Positions 56,035-64,000 of a stretch of DNA of 64,000 nt are shown here, in pieces. The DNA is taken from positions 62,001 to 126,000 of the forward strand of contig JBKBLR010000002.1 of NCBI GenBank assembly GCA_046296195.1, written 5' to 3'. The notes below the pieces were generated by a model that was given only the letters and a program-made list of their open reading frames with translations, was not told the origin of the DNA and made no database searches. Position numbers and translations under genes: made by a program. Position 1 is the first letter of the stretch; each line of letters begins with the position of its first letter. This DNA is from Amphiplicatus sp046296195. Lineage in GTDB: Bacteria; Pseudomonadota; Alphaproteobacteria; Caulobacterales; Parvularculaceae.

Positions 56035-58701
56035 TCAGGGCTCTATTGCTTCCGGGAGAGGCGCCGGCGCCGGGCAGGGGCTCGCGGCGCCTTCAAGGTC
56101 GGCGAGCGCGCCGGCATTGAGATCGTCGGCCGTCGCCTCCTCTTTCGCCGTTTCGGCGATGGAGTCGGTCTGACTGATGCATTGGTCGCCGAGCATCGAT
56201 TGAATCGCCGGCGGGGCAAGTCCTTCCTTGGCGTAGGCCGTTTCAGTCTCCGCCGCTGCGACCTCGCCGTCGACGGGCGCCATCATGAGCGGGGCCTCTT
56301 TGGCCGGCGCGGTATTTTGCGTTTCGACGATCTCTTTCGGCGCGGCTTCCTCTTTCGGCGCGGCTTCCTTCACCGAAGCGCGCCCCTTCGTCGGTCGCCC
56401 GGCGGCATGCTCGCCCGCCGGCGGCGCCTGCGTCTTTTTCTGCCGCAGGCTGAGGCGGCGCCCGCGCGTTTCCGTTTTCTGCGCGATGTCGGCGCCCCCT
56501 GCCGTTCGCAGGCTCGCGGGCTGTGGCTTCAGGCGCACATGCGGCGCAGTTTCCGCCACGCCCACGAGCGGCGCCAGAATGGTCTGGGCGAGCGAGGCGA
56601 TGCGCGGCTGCACGTCCGGAATGACGCCGGGCGCGGAGAGCGCCGGAATGGCGCCGATGCGCCCGCGCGCGCCGCCGCGTTCAATGTCCATCGCGAGCGC
56701 GCCGGCGATCGGCGCCATGGCGAGCCGGCTGCGGTAGATCTGGCTGTTCTCAAGGACGCGCTGCACATAATTGCGCGTCTCTTCGAACGGGATCTGCTCC
56801 ATCCAGTCGAGCGGGTCGACCCCGGCCCCGCGCGGATCGCCATAGGCCTCGACCCATTGGTCAACGCGGTTGGGGCCGGCGTTATACGCCGCGAAGGTCA
56901 TGATCCATGAGCCCTGATATTTGCTGACTAGGTGCGAAAGATGCGCCGAGCCGAGCGTCATGTTGTAGTGCGGATCGGTCAGGAGCGCGTCGCGGCGGTA
57001 GGGAAGCTTCTCCTTCTTCGCAGTGATCTCGGCCGTCGCCGGAATGAGCTGCATCAGCCCGCGAGCGCCGGCGCGCGAAAACGCCTTGGCGTTGAACTCG
57101 CTCTCCTGCCGCGTCAGGCCGAGGATGACTTCCGGCGGAGCGAAGCGCGAGGCCTCCTTTGGCACCTTGATTTCGGGATAGGCGACGTCCGGCACGAAGG
57201 CGCCGACTCGCGTCGCGACCTTGCCGGCGCGCACGGCGACATGGGTTGCGCCGATCTTCGTCGCAAGGTCGGCGAGCTCGCGGAACTCGCCCGGCGACTG
57301 CAGCATGTCGTCGATGTGATAAGAGAAGATGAGAAAGGCGCGCTCGTCCTTGAGGTCCGTCAGCATACGGAGCGCCGCGACGGCGGGGCGCGAGCCGAAT
57401 TTCGCTTTTTCCTCAGGCGTCGCCGGAAGCCCCGGATCAAAGGCGATGGTGAGCGCGTCGCCGCCGATCTTCTCCGCCGCGAGCTGGCCGTAGAAGGTGT
57501 AGATGTATTTCGCCGCCTTGGCGAAACGGTCGCGAGCGATCGCTTCTTCGCCCTTGGCTTCCGCGGCGCGGCCGAGCCAGTACCAGCCGCGCGAGATCGA
57601 AATCGGGGCGGAGACATTGCCGGCGAGGGCGGCGAAGTGTTTTTCGGCGCGCGCCGGGTCCTTCAGGAAGCGCAGCGCAATCCAGCCGGCGTTGAATTCG
57701 GCTTCGGCGAATTCGCCGGAGCCGGGTTCAAGCCCGTGATGGGAGGCCATCGCATAGGCGTCGGCGTAGAGCCTGTTCTTGAGCGCCCAGCGCATCAGGA
57801 GCTGCTGCTCCTCCCACCAGCGGGCGGGATAGCGGAGCAGTTTGGGGTCGGTCGGCGCGCTGCGGGCGAGCGCCATCGCGCGCGCTTCTTCCTGACGGCG
57901 GCGGAAATAGCGGATCGCGGCGAGCGTCACGCCGGCGTCGGCGCGGTCTTCGGGGGAAAGGGCGTTGAAGGCGTCGCCCGCGTTCGCCGCGCCGAGCAAG
58001 AGGTCGGCGCGCACAGAGGCGCGGCGGCGCTCGGCGCCGGCGAGATAAGCGATCGAGCGTTTGGCCGTCGCCGCCTCACGGGCGAAGAGCAGGCGGTCGA
58101 CGCGGGCGAAATGATCGTCCTGGTTAAGGCGTCCGCCGTAATTGGCGATCAGGCGCTGCTCGTCCGCGAGCGTGAAGGTGTTCTTCCGCCAGGCGTCCTT
58201 GATGTGCAGAATGGCGGCGTCGGTCTCGCCCCTGGCGAGTTGCGCGCGGGCGAGCTGCAGCTTGCCCTCTCCGGTTAGAGGATCTCTCGTGTCAAAGAAG
58301 GCGAGAATTTCCGCGGGCGCCATCGTCTGTGTCATGCGCCGTTCGACATGGCTCTGGATTTTCGTCACCGACGGCCATTCGGGGTGGGCGTCGAGGAAGG
58401 CGTCGGCGTCCGGCACGCGAATGAGCGGATCTTCAGCTTCGAAATAATACCACTCGCCGAGCGCGCGGGCGGTCGGATCGGCGATCTCGCGCGCCGCGAC
58501 CCGCGCGCCGGTGAAATCCCTCCGGGCGATCGCCTTTCTGACCGTCTCCAGCCGCGCAAGGTCGGCCTCGGTCAGGTAGGCGAGGCGGGCGACGGCCGTC
58601 TTCGCCGGCTCGGCCGCGACAGCCGATGCCGCCCCGGCGAGGGTCACGGACAGGAGGCCGATAATGGCTCGGCGGAAAAATCCGGGCGATGATTTAGGCA
58701 A
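56035..58701 (-). CDS. soluble lytic murein transglycosylase (Slt70-like) with long C-terminal tail
   Basis: An 888-residue periplasmic enzyme: a signal peptide (LLSVTLAGAASAVAA, about 15-29), a long helical superhelix (TPR-like, 30-500), and the lysozyme-like domain at about 515-665 with the catalytic Glu533 in RQESEFN, GLMQLIPATA, and AYNAGPNRV. After about residue 680 a 200-residue Ala/Pro/Lys/Glu-rich tail (KEAAPKEEAAPKEI) ends with two Cys. Slt70 is about 620-640 residues, so the tail is extra. It cleaves peptidoglycan to 1,6-anhydro products. It is divergent from dapA. Confidence 0.9.
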   Translation of the reverse strand: MPKSSPGFFRRAIIGLLSVTLAGAASAVAAEPAKTAVARLAYLTEADLARLETVRKAIARRDFTGARVAAREIADPTARALGEWYYFEAEDPLIRVPDADAFLDAHPEWPSVTKIQSHVERRMTQTMAPAEILAFFDTRDPLTGEGKLQLARAQLARGETDAAILHIKDAWRKNTFTLADEQRLIANYGGRLNQDDHFARVDRLLFAREAATAKRSIAYLAGAERRRASVRADLLLGAANAGDAFNALSPEDRADAGVTLAAIRYFRRRQEEARAMALARSAPTDPKLLRYPARWWEEQQLLMRWALKNRLYADAYAMASHHGLEPGSGEFAEAEFNAGWIALRFLKDPARAEKHFAALAGNVSAPISISRGWYWLGRAAEAKGEEAIARDRFAKAAKYIYTFYGQLAAEKIGGDALTIAFDPGLPATPEEKAKFGSRPAVAALRMLTDLKDERAFLIFSYHIDDMLQSPGEFRELADLATKIGATHVAVRAGKVATRVGAFVPDVAYPEIKVPKEASRFAPPEVILGLTRQESEFNAKAFSRAGARGLMQLIPATAEITAKKEKLPYRRDALLTDPHYNMTLGSAHLSHLVSKYQGSWIMTFAAYNAGPNRVDQWVEAYGDPRGAGVDPLDWMEQIPFEETRNYVQRVLENSQIYRSRLAMAPIAGALAMDIERGGARGRIGAIPALSAPGVIPDVQPRIASLAQTILAPLVGVAETAPHVRLKPQPASLRTAGGADIAQKTETRGRRLSLRQKKTQAPPAGEHAAGRPTKGRASVKEAAPKEEAAPKEIVETQNTAPAKEAPLMMAPVDGEVAAAETETAYAKEGLAPPAIQSMLGDQCISQTDSIAETAKEEATADDLNAGALADLEGAASPCPAPAPLPEAIEP

Positions 58702-58856
58702 CGCTGATCCCCTCGCGATCGTCGACGGACCCTTGACCCATCGCGAACTCTACGCAATCCGATGCGGATTTCACCCCTCGGCCCTTGAAAGCCCGTAAAC
58801 TTGCCCGCTTTTCCGGCAGGCTGTATCCGGGGCGCCAATAGAAACCGGCCAACGCC

Positions 58857-59738
58857 ATGAAATCCCTCGAAGGCTCGCTTACGGCGCTCGTCACGCCCTT
58901 TTCCGGCGGCGCGATCGACGAAAAATGCTTCCAGCGTCTGATCGAACGCCAGATTTCGGGCGGAACCGCGGCGATCTGCCCGGCCGGGACGACGGGCGAA
59001 TCAGCAACGCTCACCCATGCTGAGCACCGGCGGCTCATCGATCTTGCGGTCGACGCCGCCGGCGGACGCGTGCCCGTCGTCGCCGGGGCGGGGTCGAATT
59101 CGACCGCCGAGGCGATCGAGCTTGCGCGCTACGCCGAGGCGGCGGGCGCCGACGCGCTCCTGTGCGTCACCGGCTATTACAACAAGCCGACGCAAGCGGG
59201 CCTCATCGCCCATTTCACGGCCCTGCACGAAGCGACCGGCCTGCCGATCGTTCTTTACAATGTGCCGGGACGCACGGTCGCCAATCTCTCCGTCGAGACG
59301 ATCGGAGTCCTGTCGAAACTGCCGCGCGTCATCGGCGTCAAGGACGCGACCGGCGATCTCGCCCGCGTCGCCTTGCAGCGGCTCGCCAGCGGGCCGGACT
59401 TCCTCCAGCTCTCGGGCGAGGACATGACCGCGGTCGGTTTCAACGCGATGGGCGGCCGGGGCTGCATCGGCGTCACCGCCAATGTGGCGCCTGATCTTTG
59501 CGCCGCGATGCAGCGCGCGAGCCTTTCGGGCGACCTTGAGGCGGCGCGTGCGCTGCAGGACCGGCTCGCCCCGCTCCATGACGTTCTTTTTGCCGAGACC
59601 TCGCCGGCGCCGGTCAAATATGCGATGTCGCTCCTCGGTCTTTGCAGCGACGAGGTGCGCCTGCCGCTGGTGACGCCGAGCGAGCCGACGCGGGCGCGCA
59701 TCCGCAGCGTCCTCAAGAAGCTGGAGCTCATCTCCTGA
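58857..59738 (+). CDS. dapA: 4-hydroxy-tetrahydrodipicolinate synthase
   Basis: A 293-residue TIM-barrel aldolase. Schiff-base lysine K162 lies in IGVKDATGD, the catalytic Tyr134 in LYNVPGRT, and the AGTTGES phosphate-like motif at 43-49. Length is normal. It condenses pyruvate with aspartate semialdehyde in lysine and peptidoglycan synthesis. A slt gene on the other strand shares its upstream region. Its last base is the first of the smpB ATG (TGATG). Confidence 0.96.
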   Translation: MKSLEGSLTALVTPFSGGAIDEKCFQRLIERQISGGTAAICPAGTTGESATLTHAEHRRLIDLAVDAAGGRVPVVAGAGSNSTAEAIELARYAEAAGADALLCVTGYYNKPTQAGLIAHFTALHEATGLPIVLYNVPGRTVANLSVETIGVLSKLPRVIGVKDATGDLARVALQRLASGPDFLQLSGEDMTAVGFNAMGGRGCIGVTANVAPDLCAAMQRASLSGDLEAARALQDRLAPLHDVLFAETSPAPVKYAMSLLGLCSDEVRLPLVTPSEPTRARIRSVLKKLELIS

Positions 59739-60211
59739 TGGCGGCGAAGAAGGAGGGCGCCGTCAAGGTCGTCGCCGAGAACCGCCGCGCCCGTTTCGAT
59801 TACTTCATCGAGGACACGCTGGAGGCGGGGCTTCTTCTCACCGGCACCGAAGTGAAGGCGCTGCGCGAGGGGCGCGCGACGATCAAGGAAGCTTACGCCG
59901 CGCCGGAAAAGGACGGCATCTGGCTCATCAACGCCAACATCCCGGAATATTCCGCCGGCAACCGCGAAAACCACGAGCCGAAGCGGCCGCGAAAACTCCT
60001 TCTCCATGCGAAGGAGATCGCGCGCCTTTCCGAGGCGGTCGAGCGCAAGGGCTACACGATCGCGCCCTTGCGGCTCTATTTCAACGAGCGGGGCATCGCC
60101 AAGCTCGAGATCGGGCTCGCGCTCGGCAAGAAGGCGCCCGACAAGCGCGACACCGAAAAGGCGCGCGACTGGCAGCGGCAGAAGGGACGCCTGCTGCGCG
60201 AACGGGGGTGA
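59738..60211 (+). CDS. smpB: SsrA-binding protein
   Basis: A 157-residue protein from ATG 59738, coupled to dapA. It has AENRRARFDYFIEDTLEAGLLLTGTEVKALREGRA, then EYSAGNRENHEPKRPRKLLLHAKEI and the basic C-terminal helix KRDTEKARDWQRQKGRLLRERG. This is the complete SmpB, which binds tmRNA to rescue stalled ribosomes. The dapA-smpB order is common in alphaproteobacteria. tmRNA (ssrA) is not found nearby. Confidence 0.96.
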   Translation: MAAKKEGAVKVVAENRRARFDYFIEDTLEAGLLLTGTEVKALREGRATIKEAYAAPEKDGIWLINANIPEYSAGNRENHEPKRPRKLLLHAKEIARLSEAVERKGYTIAPLRLYFNERGIAKLEIGLALGKKAPDKRDTEKARDWQRQKGRLLRERG

Positions 60212-60343
60212 CGCGCCTTGCGCAAGCGCACCGTGACCCGCAAAGCCTGAGCGAGCGCATTCGATCAAGTTTTTGGTTGTCGCGGCGTTCGCCGCTTGGC
60301 GGCTCACTTGCGCAAAACCGCGTGCGCTTTTGCGCTCGCCGCT

Positions 60344-61174
60344 CTAAGGACGGCCGTCAGGGTCAGAGGGCGGCATGTGTTTAATAAAAGGATCGACCTG
60401 CGCCCCCGGCGATTCCGCCGTGATGAGCCCAACCATCCGCCCGGCAAGAGGCGAACGGCCGACAGTCTCGGTCGTTATCGCCGTCATGCAGAGCACGCCG
60501 AGACCCCACAGCCAGGCGGGATGAATGTGTCGGTCCCGCAACCAGTCCGCAGCGATGCCGGAGATCGGAAACAGCAGGATCGCCAGCGCCGGGATCAGGC
60601 TCATGTGCTGGGCAAGCAACGCATCCGGCGTCAGCCGGTTGAAAGGCGTGACGACAAGAGCCGCCATGCCGCAGAACATCAGTCGCCTGTGCCACCTGGT
60701 TTTCCTGCGCATCAGAATCGCCGCGATGTTCAGCGAGGCGAAAGCAATAAGCGCCATCAGGTTCATCGTCATGAAATACGCATAGGTCCAGAATGGCGGC
60801 ACGGCGGCGTTGCGCATCATCCTGAAGAGAATCAACGCCCCGAGCATCAGCAATACCGGCATCACGACCGCGCCGGCCCAACCAAGCCGCTTGTGCAGGC
60901 CGACGCGTCACGTCGCCGCCAGAGTCACCTGCAGCATGATGAACCCGACCCAGGCCATGAAGGCGGCCACATGCGCATGCACTGGCCATGGCGCGGCGAA
61001 GGTGGAGATCCCGCGCAGATAGAGCGTCAGGAAGCCTGCGATGATCAACGCCACCATGACGGCGGATGCGATCAGGAAAAACCGCTCGTCGCCCGCAAAG
61101 GACGACTGGCGTGGGCGCTGGCCCCCGCCCCCATGGCCGTCAGCGCGCATTACGGTTGGTCCCGGCTTGGTCAT
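60344..61174 (-). pseudogene. multi-pass membrane protein gene interrupted by one in-frame TGA
   Basis: From ATG 61174 the frame encodes an N-terminal region with a first membrane segment (AVMVALIIAGFLTLYL), HAHVAAFMAWVGFIMLQVTLAAT, and then TGA at 60908-60910. The same frame goes on RVGLHKRLGWAGAVVMPVLLMLGALI and three further hydrophobic segments to 60344. The text before and after is continuous (ATG-RVGLHKRLGW is expected, with Gly GGA to TGA). The whole is 277 codons. It resembles uncharacterised cytochrome-b561-like or DUF2306-like membrane proteins; no exact family. The start overlaps the stop of the next broken gene. Confidence 0.75.
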
Positions 61175-62088
61175 TCGGGCGCGCCCGCCAGGACGTTGAT
61201 GCCGGAGCTCCAGAGCCAATCGTCGCCGCGCCTGACATAGAAGGCGGTCGCCCAGATCGGCCACAAGTCCTGACCGAAACACGTCCCTCGATAGTCGGCG
61301 CGATAGGTCAGAGCGCCGAATTCCGGCGTGAACAGGCGCGCCTGCGCGCCGGTGAATTCGAATTCCTTCACGTCGCAGCCTTCGCCCGACCAGGCCTTCA
61401 GGGCCTCGCTGCGAGTGCCGATGTGGGCGCCAAAGATGTCGACGAACTGCAGTTCCGGCCCAAACAGCGCAGCCATGCGGTCGCCGTCATGATCCTTCCA
61501 TGCGTTCACCACTTCCACTTCCCGCGCGAGAAGGGCTTGCGTCGCAGGATCATCGCTCGTCGCACCGCTTGTCCATAAGTCGCTGTCTGTTGGAATGGTC
61601 GCCTGCATCGGGTCGACGATCGCCGACTGCGCCCAATAGGCGATCTTCCATTGCCCTGCCTCGCGGACATACACCGTCAGCGTGGAATAAGCCGGCGCCA
61701 GCGGCGTCCCGTTGTACGTCCCCGTCAGGTCGGTCCGGTGCGCCAGTAGCGCAGCGTCCGGGGTCAGCCGGGTGATCTGAGACTCGCCGAGGCGAAACTC
61801 GGTGATACGGCACGTCGCGCTGCTCAGGAGGTCGACCGCGGCGCGCTTGTCGATCCGGCCCGACGCGCCTCAACCGACAAAATTCTCAGACATTGCGCCG
61901 GACCAGAAATCGGCCTTGCCCGCCACCCAAGCTGAATAGGGCTGCGCTTCAAGCGCGCGCAACTGATCCGGCGCGTCCGGCGGCGCGGCGGCGACCCCGC
62001 CCCGATCGCTTTGCGGAGAGCAGCTGCAAACTACCGCCGCCGCGATCACCGCTGACAAGGCGGCGTTGCGAGACGCCGGACGCAGCAT
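61171..62088 (-). pseudogene. NTF2-like (SnoaL/DUF4440-type) lipoprotein-like gene interrupted by one in-frame TGA
   Basis: Starts at ATG 62088 with a hydrophobic stretch (AALSAVIAAAVVCSC, possibly a weak lipobox). After NFVG comes TGA (61870-61872). The same frame continues GASGRIDKRAAVDLL, YSTLTVYVREAGQWKIAYWAQSAIVDP and a second NTF2-like repeat (EVEVVNAWKDHDGDRMAALFGPELQFVDIF, YVRRGDDWLWSSGINV) to 61171. Two tandem NTF2-like domains are typical of proteins with a nuclease-, isomerase- or ligand-binding role. I checked 61675-61869 and found no other stop. An R or G codon to TGA is the simplest change. Confidence 0.72.
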
Positions 62089-62460
62089 GGTCCCCGCGTT
62101 CGTCCCCCAAATCCTTGGTTCTGCGATGTGCACTGACAATCCCCCCTAGGACCGGCTGCATCCGACGCGGCTCCAGCGCGCGCAAACAAGCACGTTGCAT
62201 GCGACGGGGGCGAGACGCAGCGCCACGGCTGGGTGTCAAGGCCGTCCGCCGGCGGATCGCCGCCTCGTTCGACCGTCCGCGGCGCGGCTTTCTTTTGAGC
62301 GGCGCGCGCAGAAGTGTGCGCGGTTTTGCGCTAAAACGCCGCAACCGTCAGAAACGTGACCCTGGCGCCTTGATTCCGAATCGAGGCGCGCCAACCCCGG
62401 TCGTCGCGCTCGCCGCCGCCGGTCTTGGGCAAGGATGACCGTCCGTTCAGCCTCGGCGCT
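62089..62460. other. 372-bp gap without a supported gene; palindrome at 62365-62389
   Basis: No open frame here has family features. Two inverted arms, GCGCCTTGATTC (62365-62376) and GAATCGAGGCGC (62378-62389), match over 12 bases with one T-G pair around a single C. It lies about 70 bp past the prmB stop (minus strand) and upstream of the broken NTF2-like gene. It has no T-run, so it could be a regulatory site or part of a terminator. The rest contains short GC hairpins only. Confidence 0.4.
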
Positions 62461-63342
62461 CTAGGCGCCGAAACTCTCTCTCGTCAGCCAGAAAACTTCG
62501 CCGTCGCCTTCCTCGCTCGAGGGCCAGAGGAAGTCGAGATGAGGATATTCCTCTTCGAGAATATCGCGCCCGGTTCCGAACTCGCAGAGGACGCCGCCGC
62601 CCGCGTTGAGATGCGCCGGGGCCTCGGCGAGAATGCGCCGGACGATATCGAGGCCGTCGTCGCCGCCCGCGAGCGCGAGACGGGGCTCGGCGCGGAATTC
62701 CGGCGGCAGCGCCGCCATCGCGGCCGCGTCGACATAAGGCGGATTGGTGAGGATGAGATCAAATCTTCGCTCGCCGAGCGGCGCGAAGAGGTCGCCCCGG
62801 TGGAGCGTAATGCGGTCCTCAAGCCCATGATCGGCGACATTGCGCTCGGCGACCTCAAGCGCGTCGGCTGACAGGTCGGCCGCATGCACCTCGGCGTCCG
62901 GATAAGCGAGCGCGGCGAGGATCGCGAGGCACCCTGCCCCTGTGCAGAGATCCAGGATCGACCGGACATCCGTCGGCGCCGGAAGGAAGGCCGGCTCGGC
63001 GGCGAGAATCTCGCCGATATAGGACCGCGGCACGATCACGCGCTCATCGACATAGAAGGGCACGCCCTGAACATAGGCCTTGTTCAAGAGATAGGCGGCG
63101 GGCTTGCGCGTCGTCACGCGCGCCTCGATGAGGGAAAGAAGGCGATCGCGCTCCGATAGGGTGAGGCGCGCATCGAGCCAGGGATTGATGTCGTCGATCG
63201 GCAGCGACAGCGATTCAAGGATCAGGAACGCCGCCTCGTCGAGCGCCGTCCCGGCGCCGTGGCCGAAATGGACGCCGCCGCGCGAGAACGCCGTGACGGC
63301 GTAGCGCAGGAAATCGCGAATGGTCTGAAGGTCGGCGGTCAT
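62461..63342 (-). CDS. prmB: 50S ribosomal protein L3 N(5)-glutamine methyltransferase
   Basis: A 293-residue methyltransferase. The N-terminal helical domain leads to PAAYLLNKAYVQGVPFYVDERVIVPRSYIGE, the PrmB-type version of the HemK pattern. The SAM motif is DLCTGAGCLA (131-140) and the glutamine-binding motif is NPPYV (200-204). The IVPRSYIGE wording and the normal length favour PrmB over PrmC. It methylates a glutamine of ribosomal protein L3. It overlaps the end of rnr (ATGA), so it is downstream of rnr in one unit. Confidence 0.9.
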   Translation of the reverse strand: MTADLQTIRDFLRYAVTAFSRGGVHFGHGAGTALDEAAFLILESLSLPIDDINPWLDARLTLSERDRLLSLIEARVTTRKPAAYLLNKAYVQGVPFYVDERVIVPRSYIGEILAAEPAFLPAPTDVRSILDLCTGAGCLAILAALAYPDAEVHAADLSADALEVAERNVADHGLEDRITLHRGDLFAPLGERRFDLILTNPPYVDAAAMAALPPEFRAEPRLALAGGDDGLDIVRRILAEAPAHLNAGGGVLCEFGTGRDILEEEYPHLDFLWPSSEEGDGEVFWLTRESFGA

Positions 63343-64000
63343 CGGCGCTTGCGGCCCTTGAAGCTCTTGCGGTCCGGACCTTTGCTCCGCGCTCCCCGCG
63401 CGCGCGGTTTGAAATCGGGATCCGCCGCAGGCTCGGACAGCATCTCGAAGACGAGGCCGCCGCGCAAGGGCGCCGCCTCGACGATCCTCACCTTCACCGG
63501 GTCGCCAAGGCGGAAATAGGCGCCGGTGCGTGCGCCGACGAGCGCATGGCGTTCCTCGACGAAGTCAAAGCGGTCATCGCCGAGCCCGCGCGCCGGGACG
63601 AAGCCGTCAGCCCCGGTCGCATCGAGCATGACGAAGAGTCCGAAGCGGGTGACGCCGCGGATCCGCCCGGAAAATTCCTCGCCGATATGGGCTTCGAGAT
63701 AGGCGGCGAGATAGCGGTCCGTCGCCTCGCGCTCGATGGCGACCGCACGGCGTTCGAGGTCGGAGATGAGCCCGGCGATGCGCGGCAGCTGCGCGGCTTC
63801 CTGCGCCGTCTGGCCGCCGTCGCCAAGGCCGGCGGCGGCGACGAGCGCGCGGTGGATAGTGAGGTCCGCATAGCGCCGGATCGGCGAGGTGAAATGAGAG
63901 TATCTCGGCAGCGCAAGGCCGAAATGGCCGAGATTGTCGGTTGAATAGACCGCCTGGCGCTGTGCGCGGAGGATGACGTCGGAAATCATCTCCTGCTGGC
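63339..64000 (-). CDS. rnr: ribonuclease R, C-terminal part
   Basis: The gene runs off the right edge; about 220 C-terminal residues are seen. QAVYSTDNLGHFGLALPRYSHFTSPIRRYADLTIHRALV is the end of the RNB domain. The S1 domain IGEEFSGRIRGVTRFGLFVMLDATGADGFVPA follows. The last 45 residues are basic (PRARGARSKGPDRKSFKGRKRR), a typical RNase R tail. It degrades structured RNA 3' to 5'. Its stop overlaps the prmB start. Confidence 0.93.
   Translation of the reverse strand, partial: QQEMISDVILRAQRQAVYSTDNLGHFGLALPRYSHFTSPIRRYADLTIHRALVAAAGLGDGGQTAQEAAQLPRIAGLISDLERRAVAIEREATDRYLAAYLEAHIGEEFSGRIRGVTRFGLFVMLDATGADGFVPARGLGDDRFDFVEERHALVGARTGAYFRLGDPVKVRIVEAAPLRGGLVFEMLSEPAADPDFKPRARGARSKGPDRKSFKGRKRR

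Noticed and set aside
60908..61872. Selenocysteine or general TGA recoding to explain the two TGA codons
   Set aside because: Neither protein belongs to a selenoprotein family, the replaced residues look like Gly or Arg, and TGA is a normal stop in many genes here.

Overview
The window looks like a chromosomal segment of a GC-rich alphaproteobacterium. The evidence is gene order and content: ppiD-trpE back to back with tpiA-(hydrolase)-(DUF885)-secG-pyrG, dapA-smpB, a class I aspartate aminotransferase of alphaproteobacterial type, an ELM1-family protein, DUF2177 and DUF2793 proteins, and very tight ATGA/GTGA gene overlaps. I cannot name a genus from sequence alone; a Parvularculales/Caulobacterales-like lineage is my guess.

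Layout. 1-3.1 kb: the end of a 3-hydroxyisobutyryl-CoA hydrolase gene, a GST, a glycosyltransferase (minus strand) and mmsB (valine breakdown). 3.1-5.5 kb: two unrelated-type L,D-transpeptidases facing each other and a PilZ protein. 5.6-11 kb: an Atm1-type ABC exporter and a large membrane hybrid histidine kinase whose frame is cut by one amber codon. 11-16.7 kb: a DUF3137 protein, a RecD-like helicase, and a TetR-HlyD-ABC ATPase-ABC permease efflux operon with a clear palindromic operator. 16.8-26.9 kb: core genes (RibD-like reductase, trpE, ppiD; divergent tpiA, lipoprotein hydrolase, DUF885 peptidase-like protein, secG, pyrG).

27-35.3 kb is the most distinctive accessory block: a DUF2793/tail-fibre-like protein, a complete inner-membrane type I secretion pair (ABC ATPase plus HlyD adaptor) and two glycosyltransferases, one a double-domain fusion. 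The last four genes overlap. I infer a system that exports, and perhaps glycosylates, a surface protein. 35.2-43 kb: trxB-msrA; a homogentisate operon (hmgA-like, DUF6980, ABM-domain protein, fumarylacetoacetase) behind a palindrome; small membrane and lipoproteins; a hydrolase; an MDR oxidoreductase; tRNA-Asp.

43.2-51 kb: complex I genes nuoE, nuoF and nuoG, with a histone-like HU protein, a YciI protein, a GNAT acetyltransferase and an XRE/S24 regulator lying between nuoF and nuoG; then a membrane protein and an ELM1 protein. 51-54.5 kb: a structured non-coding stretch with a terminator, dps, an aminotransferase, and a CoA-transferase gene containing an abnormal, extremely GC-rich tract. 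54.56-55.97 kb: a complete IS3-family (IS407-like) element with a textbook -1 frameshift site, an AT-rich scrap, and tRNA-Ser(GCT). 56-64 kb: a soluble lytic transglycosylase with a long tail, dapA, smpB, two neighbouring genes each broken by one in-frame TGA, prmB, and the end of rnr, which runs off the window.

Three genes are each interrupted by a single nonsense codon in an otherwise open frame, and one gene carries a suspicious GC tract. These are either recent gene decay or local sequence error; the sequence alone cannot decide.
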